Shown here: piece by piece, positions 16,893-26,418 of the stretch
Position numbering within the stretch: the first letter of the stretch is position 1
Layout: every line of letters starts with the position of its first letter
NCBI GenBank assembly: GCA_028284285.1
Contig: JANQSA010000061.1
Coordinates: 1-64,000 of the forward strand
Length of the DNA: 64,000 bases
Reading direction: 5' to 3'
DNA from: Croceivirga sp.
GTDB lineage: Bacteria; Bacteroidota; Bacteroidia; Flavobacteriales; Flavobacteriaceae
Program-made: the position numbers and the translations under genes
The notes under the pieces: generated by a model
The model's input: only the letters and a program-made list of their open reading frames with translations
Database searches by the model: none
What the model was told of the DNA's origin: nothing

Positions 16893-19094
16893 ATGTTTCG
16901 CAATAACTTTTTTCCTTTTTACAAACAGACAGAAAGCAAAGATTGCGGACCTACTTGTATAAAAATAGTGGCCAAGCACTATAACCGGAATATTCCTATC
17001 CAGGAACTACGAGGGTTAAGTGAAACTACACGGCAAGGCAGTAATTTATTAGGGTTGAGTGATGCTGCAGAAAAAATAGGTTTTCGCACCCTGGGCGTGA
17101 AAATCACTTTGAAGAAGTTATGGGAGACGCCTTTACCCTGTATTTTACACTGGAACAAAAACCATTATGTTGTTCTATATAAAATAGGCAAGGACACCCT
17201 TTTCACTTCGGATCCGGCACACGGGCTGCTAAAATTTACCAAAGAGGAATTTCTTAAATCCTGGATTGGTAATAATGCAAACGAACACACAAAAGAGGGT
17301 GTAGCCCTAATTATGGAGCCCACCCCAAAATTTTATGATACAGATTTTGATACTGGGAAAACCAAAAATCTAGGGTTTTCCTATTTGTCAAAATATGTGT
17401 TACGCTATAAGTCCTTTCTATGGCAATTGGTCATTGGTCTTAGTACCGCAAGTCTATTGCAGCTCATTTTTCCATTTTTAACCCAAAATATTGTTGACGT
17501 TGGCATAAAGAATCAGGACATCCATTTTATTTATTTGATTCTTTTCGCCCAATTGGCACTTTTTATAGGAAGAACCGCCATTGAGGTATTGCGAAGCTGG
17601 ATTCTGCTGCATTTGAGCATGCGAATTAGTATTTCTTTGGTTTCTGATTTTTTTATAAAGCTGATGAATCTTCCTATCTCGTTTTTTGATGTGCGGTTGA
17701 CCGGAGATATTTTACAACGCATTAACGATCACGGGCGTATAGAGAGCATTCTGACGACCTCGTCATTGAACGTGTTATTTTCTATGGTAAACCTAATTGT
17801 TTTTAGCATTGTCCTAATATATTACAGCGTTCAGATTTTCGGAATATTCCTTATCGGGAGTGTATTGTATCTCCTTTGGATTGTCATTTTCTTAAAGAAA
17901 CGCAGGGATTTGGATTATAAACGTTTCTCGCAAGTAAGTCAGGAACAAAGTAAGGTTATAGAACTTATTAACGGGATGCAGGAAATAAAACTGCACAATG
18001 CGGAAAAACAAAAACGATGGAACTGGGAATTTTTACAAGCAAGATTGTTTAAAATCTCTATTGAAGGCCTGGCCCTGGAACAGTATCAAAGCGTGGGCTC
18101 AGGATTTATCAATGAGTTTAAGAATATTCTTATTACGGTCCTGTCTGCCAAATTGGTGATTGATGGCGAGATAACACTGGGTATGATGCTGGCTATCTCC
18201 TACATCGTGGGGCAATTAAACTCTCCCATCGCGCAACTTATAGGTTTCGTTCGGCAATTGCAGGACGCAAAAATTTCACTGGACCGGCTTTCGGAAATAC
18301 ACAACAAAGAAGATGAAGAACGGGTAGGGGACGAAAAGATCACGGAATTACCTAAGAATTCAGACATTACACTTCGTAACCTATCCTACAGATATCCCGG
18401 ATCCGATCAATTGGTTTTAAAAGATGTCAACCTACATATTCCCGCCAATAAGGTTACCGCCGTGGTTGGTGTAAGCGGAAGCGGTAAGACTACTTTGATG
18501 AAGCTATTATTGCGGTTTTACGACGCTTTTACAGGAGAGATTAAAATTGGGAGCAATACATTGACCAATGTATCTCAAAAGAAATGGAGGAGTGTCTGTG
18601 GCGTGGTAATGCAGGAGGGGTATGTTTTTAATGATACCATTGCCAATAACATTGCCGTTGGAGTGGATCATGTGGATAAAAAGAAAATGGCCCATGCCGT
18701 GGATATTGCCAATATCCGGGAGTTTATTGAATCCTTGCCGCTATCGTATAACACAAAAATAGGGATGGAAGGTGTTGGATTAAGCACCGGTCAAAAACAA
18801 CGTTTGTTGATTGCAAGGGCGGTATATAAAAATCCGGACTTTTTATTTTTTGATGAAGCAACAAGCGCATTGGATGCTAACAATGAAAGAGAGATTATGG
18901 AAAAACTGGACTTTTTTTTCAGAAACAAGACCGTTGTTGTTATTGCGCACCGCTTGAGTACTGTTAGAAATGCGCACCAAATAGTAGTGTTGGATGAAGG
19001 AAAAATAGTAGAAGTTGGCCACCATTGTCAGTTGGTTGAACAAAAAGGGGCTTACTTCGATTTGGTTAAAAATCAATTGGAACTTGGGAAATAA
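16893..19094 (+). CDS. Peptidase-containing ABC exporter (C39 peptidase, membrane domain, ATPase)
   Basis: A bacteriocin-type exporter that removes double-glycine leaders and pumps the core across the inner membrane. The 733 residues contain a C39 peptidase (1-140; catalytic Cys18 in KDCGPTC, His in KNHYVVLY, DPAHG), a six-helix transmembrane domain (about 165-450) and a nucleotide-binding domain (from about 490). The latter has Walker A GVSGSGKTTL, signature LSTGQKQR and Walker B FLFFDEATSALD. All catalytic residues are present. Its end overlaps the HlyD adaptor gene. The two peptides with GG leaders upstream are the evident substrates. Confidence 0.95.
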   Translation: MFRNNFFPFYKQTESKDCGPTCIKIVAKHYNRNIPIQELRGLSETTRQGSNLLGLSDAAEKIGFRTLGVKITLKKLWETPLPCILHWNKNHYVVLYKIGKDTLFTSDPAHGLLKFTKEEFLKSWIGNNANEHTKEGVALIMEPTPKFYDTDFDTGKTKNLGFSYLSKYVLRYKSFLWQLVIGLSTASLLQLIFPFLTQNIVDVGIKNQDIHFIYLILFAQLALFIGRTAIEVLRSWILLHLSMRISISLVSDFFIKLMNLPISFFDVRLTGDILQRINDHGRIESILTTSSLNVLFSMVNLIVFSIVLIYYSVQIFGIFLIGSVLYLLWIVIFLKKRRDLDYKRFSQVSQEQSKVIELINGMQEIKLHNAEKQKRWNWEFLQARLFKISIEGLALEQYQSVGSGFINEFKNILITVLSAKLVIDGEITLGMMLAISYIVGQLNSPIAQLIGFVRQLQDAKISLDRLSEIHNKEDEERVGDEKITELPKNSDITLRNLSYRYPGSDQLVLKDVNLHIPANKVTAVVGVSGSGKTTLMKLLLRFYDAFTGEIKIGSNTLTNVSQKKWRSVCGVVMQEGYVFNDTIANNIAVGVDHVDKKKMAHAVDIANIREFIESLPLSYNTKIGMEGVGLSTGQKQRLLIARAVYKNPDFLFFDEATSALDANNEREIMEKLDFFFRNKTVVVIAHRLSTVRNAHQIVVLDEGKIVEVGHHCQLVEQKGAYFDLVKNQLELGK

Positions 19095-20376
19095 ATTAAA
19101 AGATATTGAATTGCGAAGTGAAGAAGTTCAGGAGATCTTGACCAATGTTCCCCATTGGATGATACGCTGGGGCAATCTGCTGTTTCTTTCACTGGTGATA
19201 CTGCTGCTCGCTATTTCATGGTTTGTTAAATATCCCGATGTTATTCAGTCAGAGGCACTGATCACCACTCAAACTCCTCCGCAAAGGGAATACGCCAAGA
19301 TCACCGGAAAAATAGATGCTATACTCGTTGAGAACAATGAGCAAGTAGGTGTCAATCAGCCTCTGGCGATAATTGAAAACACGGCAAATCATCATGATGT
19401 GTTTACATTAAAAGCCATCGTGGATACCATTAGGATAAACAACAAATACTTCAGTTTTCCAATGGATAGTTTGCCTGTTCTGTTTTTAGGGGATATTGAA
19501 TCGCATTATGCTCTATTTGAGAACAGTTATATTCAATATCAACTTAACAGAGAATTAGAACCTTTTTCCAATGAAGTATCGGCCAATACATATGCTATCT
19601 CGGAGTTGCATAGAAGACTAAAAAGCCTTCAATCCCAAAAGGAGATCTATACAACGGAATTGGATTTTATAAACAAAGATTTAGCCCGTAATCAAACGCT
19701 GTATGAAAAGGGAATAATATCTGCCCAGGAATATGAGAACAAACAATTAGCGTATGCTCAGGCCAAGCGGAATTTTGAAGATTTTGAGGCTTCCATTTCT
19801 CAAATTCGGGAGGCCATAAGTAATGCCCAAAAAACAGCAAGAGGAACCGAAATTGATAGAGTGAAGGAGGAGATGACACTACTTAAAAATGTTATTCAAT
19901 CCTTCAATCAGCTCAAAAAAGCCATTAGGGATTGGGAAAACCAGTATGTGCTGCAATCCAGGGTAAACGGAAGGGTATCCTTCCTGAATTACTGGAATGT
20001 GAACCAAACCGTAAATCAGGGAGATTTGGTATTTACCATTGTATCATACGATAATTCCTCTTTTATGGCCAGATTAAAAACGCCTCCGGAGAATTCGGGT
20101 AAAATAAAAATAGGGCAGAAGGTGAATATCAAACTGGAAAATTACCCGGATGCTGAATTTGGGGTATTAACAGGAAGCATAAAAAGCATCTCTTTAATTC
20201 CGGATAATGAAGGATTCTATCATATCGATGTAAAATTGCCCGTGGAACTTGTTACCTCCTACGATAAGAAGCTCGATTTCAGACAGGAAATGACCGGTGT
20301 TGCAGAAATCATTACAGAGGATCTACGGCTTATTGAACGTTTCTTCTATCAACTTAGCCAAGTGTTACAACGATAG
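19084..20376 (+). CDS. HlyD-family periplasmic adaptor of the peptide exporter
   Basis: The membrane-fusion subunit that links the ABC exporter to an outer-membrane channel. A TTG at 19084 gives a chain of about 430 residues starting (M)GNKLKDIELRSEEVQ, which looks more natural than the ATG at 19015 inside the exporter gene. An N-terminal transmembrane helix (LLFLSLVILLLAISWFV) is followed by a biotinyl-lipoyl half-motif, a long coiled-coil hairpin (about 160-290) and a beta-barrel (VNGRVSFLN, FTIVSYDN). It overlaps the exporter by 11 bp, so the two are translationally coupled. The outer-membrane factor is not encoded here. Confidence 0.92.
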   Translation: MGNKLKDIELRSEEVQEILTNVPHWMIRWGNLLFLSLVILLLAISWFVKYPDVIQSEALITTQTPPQREYAKITGKIDAILVENNEQVGVNQPLAIIENTANHHDVFTLKAIVDTIRINNKYFSFPMDSLPVLFLGDIESHYALFENSYIQYQLNRELEPFSNEVSANTYAISELHRRLKSLQSQKEIYTTELDFINKDLARNQTLYEKGIISAQEYENKQLAYAQAKRNFEDFEASISQIREAISNAQKTARGTEIDRVKEEMTLLKNVIQSFNQLKKAIRDWENQYVLQSRVNGRVSFLNYWNVNQTVNQGDLVFTIVSYDNSSFMARLKTPPENSGKIKIGQKVNIKLENYPDAEFGVLTGSIKSISLIPDNEGFYHIDVKLPVELVTSYDKKLDFRQEMTGVAEIITEDLRLIERFFYQLSQVLQR

Positions 20377-20439
20377 GTAAGCGGGTGTTAAACTCATTTG
20401 GACTTTTCCACAACAAGGGGGGTGGGAATGATATTTGGC

Positions 20440-20814
20440 TTATTTCAGAAACAATTTGTTCCTGATGTAAAAAAGACCCGTCCCCAAAAAATAGCATAGT
20501 ACATCAATCCAATCCGCAGTGTAACGAGGATTGACCTTGGGCAAATACCATTCAAAATAATAACAAAACAAAAGGGTTAAACATAATTGAAGCGGTAAAG
20601 GAAGGATAATACTTGGATCGGACCTTAGGTAACGTACACCTAGTTGAGCGATACCGAGCACAATGGGCATACAGAGCAGGTCATTGAGATGATTGTTTAT
20701 AACATTGGGCAATTCCACATTAAATCTTTGCAAAAGATAAACAGTTGTGGCGACCAGAACTAGCCATAAAATGTATCGCCTGCCCAAATGATATAATAGA
20801 TATTTAATGTCCAT
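20440..20814 (-). CDS. Small four-helix membrane protein
   Basis: A 124-residue inner-membrane protein with about four hydrophobic segments (YILWLVLVATTVYLL, LLCMPIVLGIAQLGVRYL, LQLCLTLLFCYYFEWYLP and a final VLCYFLGTGLFYI). The CxYFEWYLPKVNPRYTADWIDVL stretch looks VanZ-like. It may be one of the short Bacteroidota proteins sometimes labelled magnesium-citrate transporter, but no function is established from the sequence. It converges on hlyD and lies 10 bp after the zinc-ribbon gene at 20825-21136, so the pair is probably cotranscribed. Confidence 0.65.
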   Translation of the reverse strand: MDIKYLLYHLGRRYILWLVLVATTVYLLQRFNVELPNVINNHLNDLLCMPIVLGIAQLGVRYLRSDPSIILPLPLQLCLTLLFCYYFEWYLPKVNPRYTADWIDVLCYFLGTGLFYIRNKLFLK

Positions 20815-20824
20815 TGGAGTTTTC

Positions 20825-21136
20825 CTATGCCGCTACATAACCGAATAAAAAGGCTAGAAAAGAACCTATGGCAATCACTACCACCCAAATGGAGTAAAAG
20901 AGTCCGGCAAAAAGCCGGATAAGGAAGTTCGGATGCTGCTGTGCATTTTCAAAGAAGGTGGTAATCCTAATTTTACCGCTCTCCTTTGCCAGACGCCTTT
21001 TTTGATCTTCCTGCTGTCTTCGCTCCAGCTTCCTTTTTAAATATACATTGATAATTGTACCACAATGTTCACAATAATCACGGTTAATGTTGGCTTTTTT
21101 ACAGTTTGGGCATATTTTATAAGTGGAGTCCGTCAT
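20825..21136 (-). CDS. Zinc-ribbon membrane protein
   Basis: A 103-residue protein with an N-terminal zinc ribbon (CPNCKKANINRDYCEHCG, two CxxC knuckles), a highly basic helix (about 33-52, KRKLERRQQEDQKRR) and one C-terminal transmembrane segment (FYSIWVVVIAIGSFLAFLFG). The ribbon would face the cytoplasm. Similar small DUF-type proteins are common in Bacteroidota with no assigned role. It is followed closely by the four-helix membrane protein gene. Confidence 0.75.
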   Translation of the reverse strand: MTDSTYKICPNCKKANINRDYCEHCGTIINVYLKRKLERRQQEDQKRRLAKESGKIRITTFFENAQQHPNFLIRLFAGLFYSIWVVVIAIGSFLAFLFGYVAA

Positions 21137-21389
21137 GTCATCATATCAATAGTAGCTGCTCGGTATAAAGCTAATTCTAAAATCGGAGAATCAGGGGATC
21201 GATTAAGAACTCTGTTTAGATGAAGAGATCCAAAGTGCGTATCTAAATACTATTTCCAGTTTGCAATAAAAGCAACTACTACTCCTTTGCACACAGTCGT
21301 ATCGGGTTTTTCTACTGTTAATATTATGATAAACAAAAATGATACGTTTAATCTTTTTTTAAATTCGTTAAACATTAATGCAGACATTC

Positions 21390-22223
21390 ATGAAATCCTT
21401 TCTCCTCAAGTTAAGTTGCCTTGCTTTCATTTTTTTGATGTCCTTTACATCAAATGCCCCGGAATTTCAAGGTCAGGCTATCTACTTTTCAAAATCTACA
21501 CTTGAATTAGGCAGATGGGGCGCACGAATGAGTGAAGCACAGAAAAAACAGGTGAAAGAGCGATTAAAGAACCGTCTGGAAAAGACCTATATCCTTAATT
21601 TTAATAAAGAAGCTTCCGTCTTCAATGAAGAAGAAAAACTAGATGCGATGTCCGGTGCTACCGACTCATGGGGTAAGAATTTCGCGCGTGGGGAACAATA
21701 TAAGAATGTCAAAGAAGACGCTTTGGTTCAAACCCAGGAATTTTATGGAAAACGATTTTTGGTGAAGGATAGGTTACAAACATTTAACTGGAATATGGGT
21801 TCGGAGACCAAGCAAATTGGTACGTATACCTGCTTCAAGGCATCTGCTTTGGTGCCCACTGATGAGCTAAGCTGGTTTGATTTTTCATGGGGTAAGTTGA
21901 GAAGGCAACAAGCGCAACAAACAGATACTACAACTACCGGGGAACCACAGTTTGATATGACCCAGGTGGTGGCCTGGTACACCCCGCAAATACCTGTGGC
22001 CCATGGCCCGGCTGAATTTTGGGGTTTACCCGGACTCATTTTGGAGGTGAATACCGAAACCACCACAATTCTTTGTTCCAAAATTATCATGAACCCTGAC
22101 AAAGTCCTTAAAATTGAAGCTCCGGACAAAGGGAAAATAGTGTCAAAGGCGGAGTACCAGACTACGGTTATGGGGAAGATGAAGGAAATGCTCGAAAACC
22201 GTGGCCGGCGAAGAAGCCGATAG
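21390..22223 (+). CDS. GLPGLI family protein
   Basis: A periplasmic or outer-membrane-associated protein of a Bacteroidota-specific family named for its motif, here WGLPGLILEV at about 215. The start at 21390 gives a clean signal peptide (MKSFLLKLSCLAFIFLMSFTSNA). The family function is unknown; members are usually followed by a TonB-receptor-like beta-barrel with a carboxypeptidase-regulatory domain, exactly as seen here. The gene ends 75 bp before the frame of that barrel as marked, and the true gap may be smaller because the barrel's signal peptide extends upstream. Confidence 0.88.
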   Translation: MKSFLLKLSCLAFIFLMSFTSNAPEFQGQAIYFSKSTLELGRWGARMSEAQKKQVKERLKNRLEKTYILNFNKEASVFNEEEKLDAMSGATDSWGKNFARGEQYKNVKEDALVQTQEFYGKRFLVKDRLQTFNWNMGSETKQIGTYTCFKASALVPTDELSWFDFSWGKLRRQQAQQTDTTTTGEPQFDMTQVVAWYTPQIPVAHGPAEFWGLPGLILEVNTETTTILCSKIIMNPDKVLKIEAPDKGKIVSKAEYQTTVMGKMKEMLENRGRRRSR

Positions 22224-22297
22224 ATCTACCTTGAGTTCTGATCTCCACTAAGCACATACGACTTTTTTTAGGTGCCTGCACCTTCTTTTTAACTGTA

Positions 22298-24970
22298 TTG
22301 GGTTATGGCCAAATCAAATTGGAAGGGGTGGTTCGCGACAGCCTTAACAATCCCCTGGAACTGGCCAATATTATTGCCATTAATCAGGCCACTAATGCCA
22401 TGACCTCTTATGGCATTACCAATGATTCCGGTACCTTTCAAATTCAATTAGAGAACAACGGTACCTTTCAAATTCAAGTGAGTTACGTGGGCATGAAGAC
22501 CTTAAAGGAGGTGATAACCACTACAACGGAAGACATTTACAAAGAGTTTACGTTGTCCCCGGAAAATGCTCTTGAGGGAGTAGAATTAGTATATGACATG
22601 CCTGTCCAAATCAAGGGAGATACCTTGATATACAATGCTGATTCTTTCCAGGACGGCACAGAGCGAAAACTGGAAGATGTACTGGAAAAACTCCCCGGTG
22701 TTGAAATTAATGAAGACGGTCAAATTGAAGTAGAAGGGAAGGTGGTGAATAAATTAATGGTCAACGGCAAGGATTTTTTTGACGGCGATACCAAATTGGC
22801 CTCAAAGAACATTCCGTCAAAAGCAGTGGATAAAATTCAGGTGTTACGCAATTATGCCGAAGTAGGGCAGTTGCGAAATGTGCGAAACAACCAGGATAAT
22901 GTAGCGTTGAATATAAAGCTAAAGGAAGGGAAGGAAAATTTCTGGTTCGGAGATATCACTGCCGGGGCGGGGGCCTCTCCGGACGACGCGCTCTATGTCT
23001 TGCAACCGAAGCTTTTTTATTACAGTCCTAAATACACCATAAATTTCATCGGAGATTTTAACAATACAGGAGAAGTTGCCTTGAATAGGAGGGATATCCG
23101 GAATTTTAGCGGGGGATTTCGTGTACCAAGCAGCAATAGCGGAACAGACCTAAGCCTTGGAAACAATGATCTGAATTTCCTTACCGATCAAAACAACACC
23201 CTGGAAATTGAAAGCAAACTGGCTACGGCAAACTTTAGTTATTCACCCACTGCTGCTTTAGATATCAGTGGCTTTCTCATTTACAGTAGCAGCAGGATAT
23301 TATCACGGGAAACCAGTTTTATCCAGTATACCGATCCCGATTTGGGTATACCTGACGAGGCCACCGAGCAATTGGGCCGCGAACGTTCTGAGGAAGGTTT
23401 ACTGAAACTTAGCGCATCCTTTCAGCCCAATTTTAATAATCAATTGGATTATGATGTGCTGGCCAGGTTATCTGATGACAGGCAGACGCAATTGGTAGCC
23501 TCATCGGTACTGGGAAATACCAGTCGCAGGGACGATTTTACCCCGGTAAGTATCCGTCAAAACCTGAATTATTACTACACTCTAAACGAAAACAACATTT
23601 TTGCTTTGGAGGCACAACATCTTGTAAAGGATGAGGATCCTTTTTACAATGCTATTGTAATCAACACTCCTGATACTACTGATGCTTTTGATGCTACTGC
23701 GGAAGCCTTGGGATTTGATAGCACACAGGCAGAATACAATTACGACCAGAACAGAAGGGTAAGATCTAACCAACTGGATGCAAAATTGGACTACTACAAT
23801 ATCCTTAATAAAAAGAGCAATTTAAACGTGACCTTAGGGGTAATTTTAAGCAGGCAAGAATTCAACTCCTCTATTTTTCAGTTTTTGGATGACGACGGTG
23901 TCCTGGCACCCACTCCAACGATTAATGAAGGAAGGGCGGAAAATGATACGGAATATAATTTCAGTGATTTTTATCTGGGGGTGCGCTATCGCGTAAAGAT
24001 GGGAAAGTTTACGCTCACTCCTGGGCTGTCTGCGCATGTATACGGGAATCAAAACACCCAGTTTGGGGTGACTTTTGAAGATAACTTTTTCAGACTACTG
24101 CCGGAATTCGAATCGCGAATTGATTTAAAGAAAAGCGAATCACTGACCTTACGATATACTATGCGGAACACCTTCACTGATGTTACCAGAATTGCCGAAG
24201 GATTGGTATTGAACAATTTTAACAATATCCAGTTTGGAGAGTCCGAATTGGAAAATGCGCTCTCACACAACATTAGCCTTTTGTACAACAGCTTTAATCT
24301 ATTCAATTATACCAATGTCTTTGCCCGGGCGGCGTATTCCAACAATATTGATCAAATCCGGAGTTTGACAGATTTTGAAAATGTGATCCGTACCGGTACG
24401 TTTTTTAATTCCAGCTTTGCAGATGAAACACTAAGCTTCTTTGGAAGGGTGCAGCGTACTTTTGGTAAAATTCAAGGCACCTTAAATGCAAGTTTTAACT
24501 ACAGTAAGATCAATCAATTCATTCAAGGACAGCGGTCGTTAAACGAAGGATTTACGCAAACCTATACACCAGGCATACGCACTAATTTTAAAGTGGCTCC
24601 CAATGTTACCTTCAGGTATCGTTACAGCATCACCAACAACAATCAGGGCGGTGGGGAAACCCGGTTCGTGACCAATGCACCATCCGTAGATTTTGACGCC
24701 TATATCTGGAAATCAGTAACGCTGCGTTCAAACTACACCTTCACTAACCAGGACCTGGGCGATGGCAATTCACAATCTTTCCAAAACTGGGACGCTTCTT
24801 TGGCTTATAGAAAAGACCGGGATGCCAAATGGGAATATGAGATCAGGGCCACCAATATTTTGGATATTGATGCTCAGGTGAGGAACAGCGCCAACGACAT
24901 ATCCGTATTCACCTCGGAAACTTTTATCCAACCCAGGTTTCTGACGTTTAGAATCATCTACACGCTATAA
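22298..24970 (+). CDS. Outer-membrane beta-barrel with carboxypeptidase-like regulatory domain (TonB-receptor-like)
   Basis: About 890 residues: an N-terminal CarboxypepD-regulatory beta-sandwich (KLEGVVRDSLNNPLELANI), a plug-like region (LEDVLEKLPGVEINEDGQIEVEGKVV) and a long C-terminal beta-barrel ending in the aromatic FRIIYTL. It belongs to the SusC-like outer-membrane group usually paired with GLPGLI proteins; the substrate is unknown. The marked start is a TTG inside the signal peptide. The frame is open further upstream and encodes a good signal peptide (RLFLGACTFFLTVLGYGQ), yet has no ATG, GTG or TTG there. A rare start (CTG or ATC near 22240) or a start-codon mutation is possible. 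Confidence 0.88.
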   Translation: MGYGQIKLEGVVRDSLNNPLELANIIAINQATNAMTSYGITNDSGTFQIQLENNGTFQIQVSYVGMKTLKEVITTTTEDIYKEFTLSPENALEGVELVYDMPVQIKGDTLIYNADSFQDGTERKLEDVLEKLPGVEINEDGQIEVEGKVVNKLMVNGKDFFDGDTKLASKNIPSKAVDKIQVLRNYAEVGQLRNVRNNQDNVALNIKLKEGKENFWFGDITAGAGASPDDALYVLQPKLFYYSPKYTINFIGDFNNTGEVALNRRDIRNFSGGFRVPSSNSGTDLSLGNNDLNFLTDQNNTLEIESKLATANFSYSPTAALDISGFLIYSSSRILSRETSFIQYTDPDLGIPDEATEQLGRERSEEGLLKLSASFQPNFNNQLDYDVLARLSDDRQTQLVASSVLGNTSRRDDFTPVSIRQNLNYYYTLNENNIFALEAQHLVKDEDPFYNAIVINTPDTTDAFDATAEALGFDSTQAEYNYDQNRRVRSNQLDAKLDYYNILNKKSNLNVTLGVILSRQEFNSSIFQFLDDDGVLAPTPTINEGRAENDTEYNFSDFYLGVRYRVKMGKFTLTPGLSAHVYGNQNTQFGVTFEDNFFRLLPEFESRIDLKKSESLTLRYTMRNTFTDVTRIAEGLVLNNFNNIQFGESELENALSHNISLLYNSFNLFNYTNVFARAAYSNNIDQIRSLTDFENVIRTGTFFNSSFADETLSFFGRVQRTFGKIQGTLNASFNYSKINQFIQGQRSLNEGFTQTYTPGIRTNFKVAPNVTFRYRYSITNNNQGGGETRFVTNAPSVDFDAYIWKSVTLRSNYTFTNQDLGDGNSQSFQNWDASLAYRKDRDAKWEYEIRATNILDIDAQVRNSANDISVFTSETFIQPRFLTFRIIYTL

Positions 24971-24995
24971 ATAACAGATTCAAATGTCATACATC

Positions 24996-25769
24996 TTACC
25001 TGGCAATTCGCAAAGCCTCGGCATAGGCGTTGGGCAATAGGCTTTCCTCAACAGCTTTAGCGGCCTTTTCAACATCATATTCAAAACGGATAAAGTCTAC
25101 GGAGATACTGTTCTTCTTGCTTCTTGCCAAATTCTCATCGACATGTATAAGGACATAACACCCTCTTGGGTCGCCATCCTTTGGTTTACCAATAGAACCT
25201 ATGTTAACCGCATGACGATAAATGGAATGCTCGTTAGCATAGTCCAGCAATGTTTTATGGTAGGGCTTGTGGGTATGCCCAAAACACATAATATCGGCAT
25301 TGGCATCCTTCATAATGCGCAGCATGCTCTTGTCCGCCCTGTCTTCAAAAAGATACTCGTTGATACGTCTGGGGCTGCCGTGTACCAACAGGATATTGAT
25401 CTTTTCTTCGTCCGATTGAAACTCCAGGTTGATATGTGCCGGCAGTGTTCTTAAATAGTCTCTTTCCTTGTCCTTGACTATTTGGTTAGTGAAAGAAATG
25501 GAAACGGCCCCATTAGCCTTTTCTTCATCGCTTTTGTAAGCACATCCACAGTCGTCGCTTCTCCTGCCAATACCAAAATCATAGTTGCCCGCAATCGTAG
25601 GGATCTGGCGTTCACGGATGGCGTTGATTACTTCGTTAGGCCAAATGTTATATCCCACCAGGTCCCCCAGACAGTAGGTGGCATCCGGTTGATGTTTTTT
25701 TAAATCTTCAAAAAAAGCGTCCAACGCGGGGAGATTGGCATGAATATCAGAGAATAGTGCAATTTTCAT
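24996..25769 (-). CDS. Metallophosphoesterase (YfcE/MJ0936-like phosphodiesterase)
   Basis: A 257-residue cytoplasmic calcineurin-like phosphoesterase with all metal-binding motifs: FSDIHAN at 6-12, GDLVGY near 38, GNYD near 62, VHGSPR near 130 and GHTHKP near 165. A DDCGCAYKSDEE insertion after the GNYD motif carries two Cys. Substrates of such proteins are phosphodiesters or phosphoproteins, and this one cannot be narrowed. It closes the ArsR-led operon, 164 bp after the DUF6428 gene. Confidence 0.88.
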   Translation of the reverse strand: MKIALFSDIHANLPALDAFFEDLKKHQPDATYCLGDLVGYNIWPNEVINAIRERQIPTIAGNYDFGIGRRSDDCGCAYKSDEEKANGAVSISFTNQIVKDKERDYLRTLPAHINLEFQSDEEKINILLVHGSPRRINEYLFEDRADKSMLRIMKDANADIMCFGHTHKPYHKTLLDYANEHSIYRHAVNIGSIGKPKDGDPRGCYVLIHVDENLARSKKNSISVDFIRFEYDVEKAAKAVEESLLPNAYAEALRIAR

Positions 25770-25933
25770 ATTGGTTGTTTTTCAGGGCGATGATTTTCCA
25801 TATACAAATGTTCGAAATAGCTTCCCAAAAGGGAACAACAGTATACCTCCACAGAGGATTCAAATTCCCTTCATTTCTAATTTGGGTATGTACTTTACAA
25901 TATAAATTGTCTTTCACCGGTAGGATGCGTTGA

Positions 25934-26407
25934 TCAACAGCAACCGGAACCGGGTTCACAGCCATTGGTCTTGGCCATAGAAAGCTGGGACAGCCTTATC
26001 CTGGGTTTCTCCTGGGGGATACCACATTTGTCCCTAGCGAGACAATCTGTCTGCTTGGACATGAGCAAGAAATGCTTCCCGTCGAAGTCCAGACCAAACT
26101 TGCCAATGGTGTCGCCCTGGTACTCCACTTCGATTTCTGCATCGGGCAACCCAAGGACTTTTTCCGAAAGTTCGATGATATCTACCAATTTTTCAGGATG
26201 TAGCCTGTGGTCATAATCATTCGCTTCCCATAACTGGAAACTGACCACCACCTCGTTTCTTACAGTGCCACCACAATCAATAAATGACTTGTTTATTTTA
26301 CCTACCTCCGTTACATGAAAGTGTCGGGGTACCATTTGACCATTGGGAAGTTCGAATCCTATGGTGTCAAGATTTGAAAGTTGCGCTTTGATTTCTGATA
26401 ATCGCAT
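25934..26407 (-). CDS. DUF6428 family protein
   Basis: A 157-residue cytoplasmic protein with motifs I associate with DUF6428: LPNGQMVPRHFHVTEVG near 20, FIDCGGTVRNEVVVSFQLW near 42 and a Cys-rich tail (CLARDKCGIP, then CEPGSGCC at the very end). The paired cysteines hint at thiol or metal(loid) binding. In flavobacteria the family sits with ArsR regulators and ArsC-like phosphatases, as here. The biochemical role is unknown. It starts 11 bp after the end of the phosphatase-like gene. Confidence 0.8.
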   Translation of the reverse strand: MRLSEIKAQLSNLDTIGFELPNGQMVPRHFHVTEVGKINKSFIDCGGTVRNEVVVSFQLWEANDYDHRLHPEKLVDIIELSEKVLGLPDAEIEVEYQGDTIGKFGLDFDGKHFLLMSKQTDCLARDKCGIPQEKPRIRLSQLSMAKTNGCEPGSGCC

Positions 26408-26418
26408 CGGTCGTTTAT

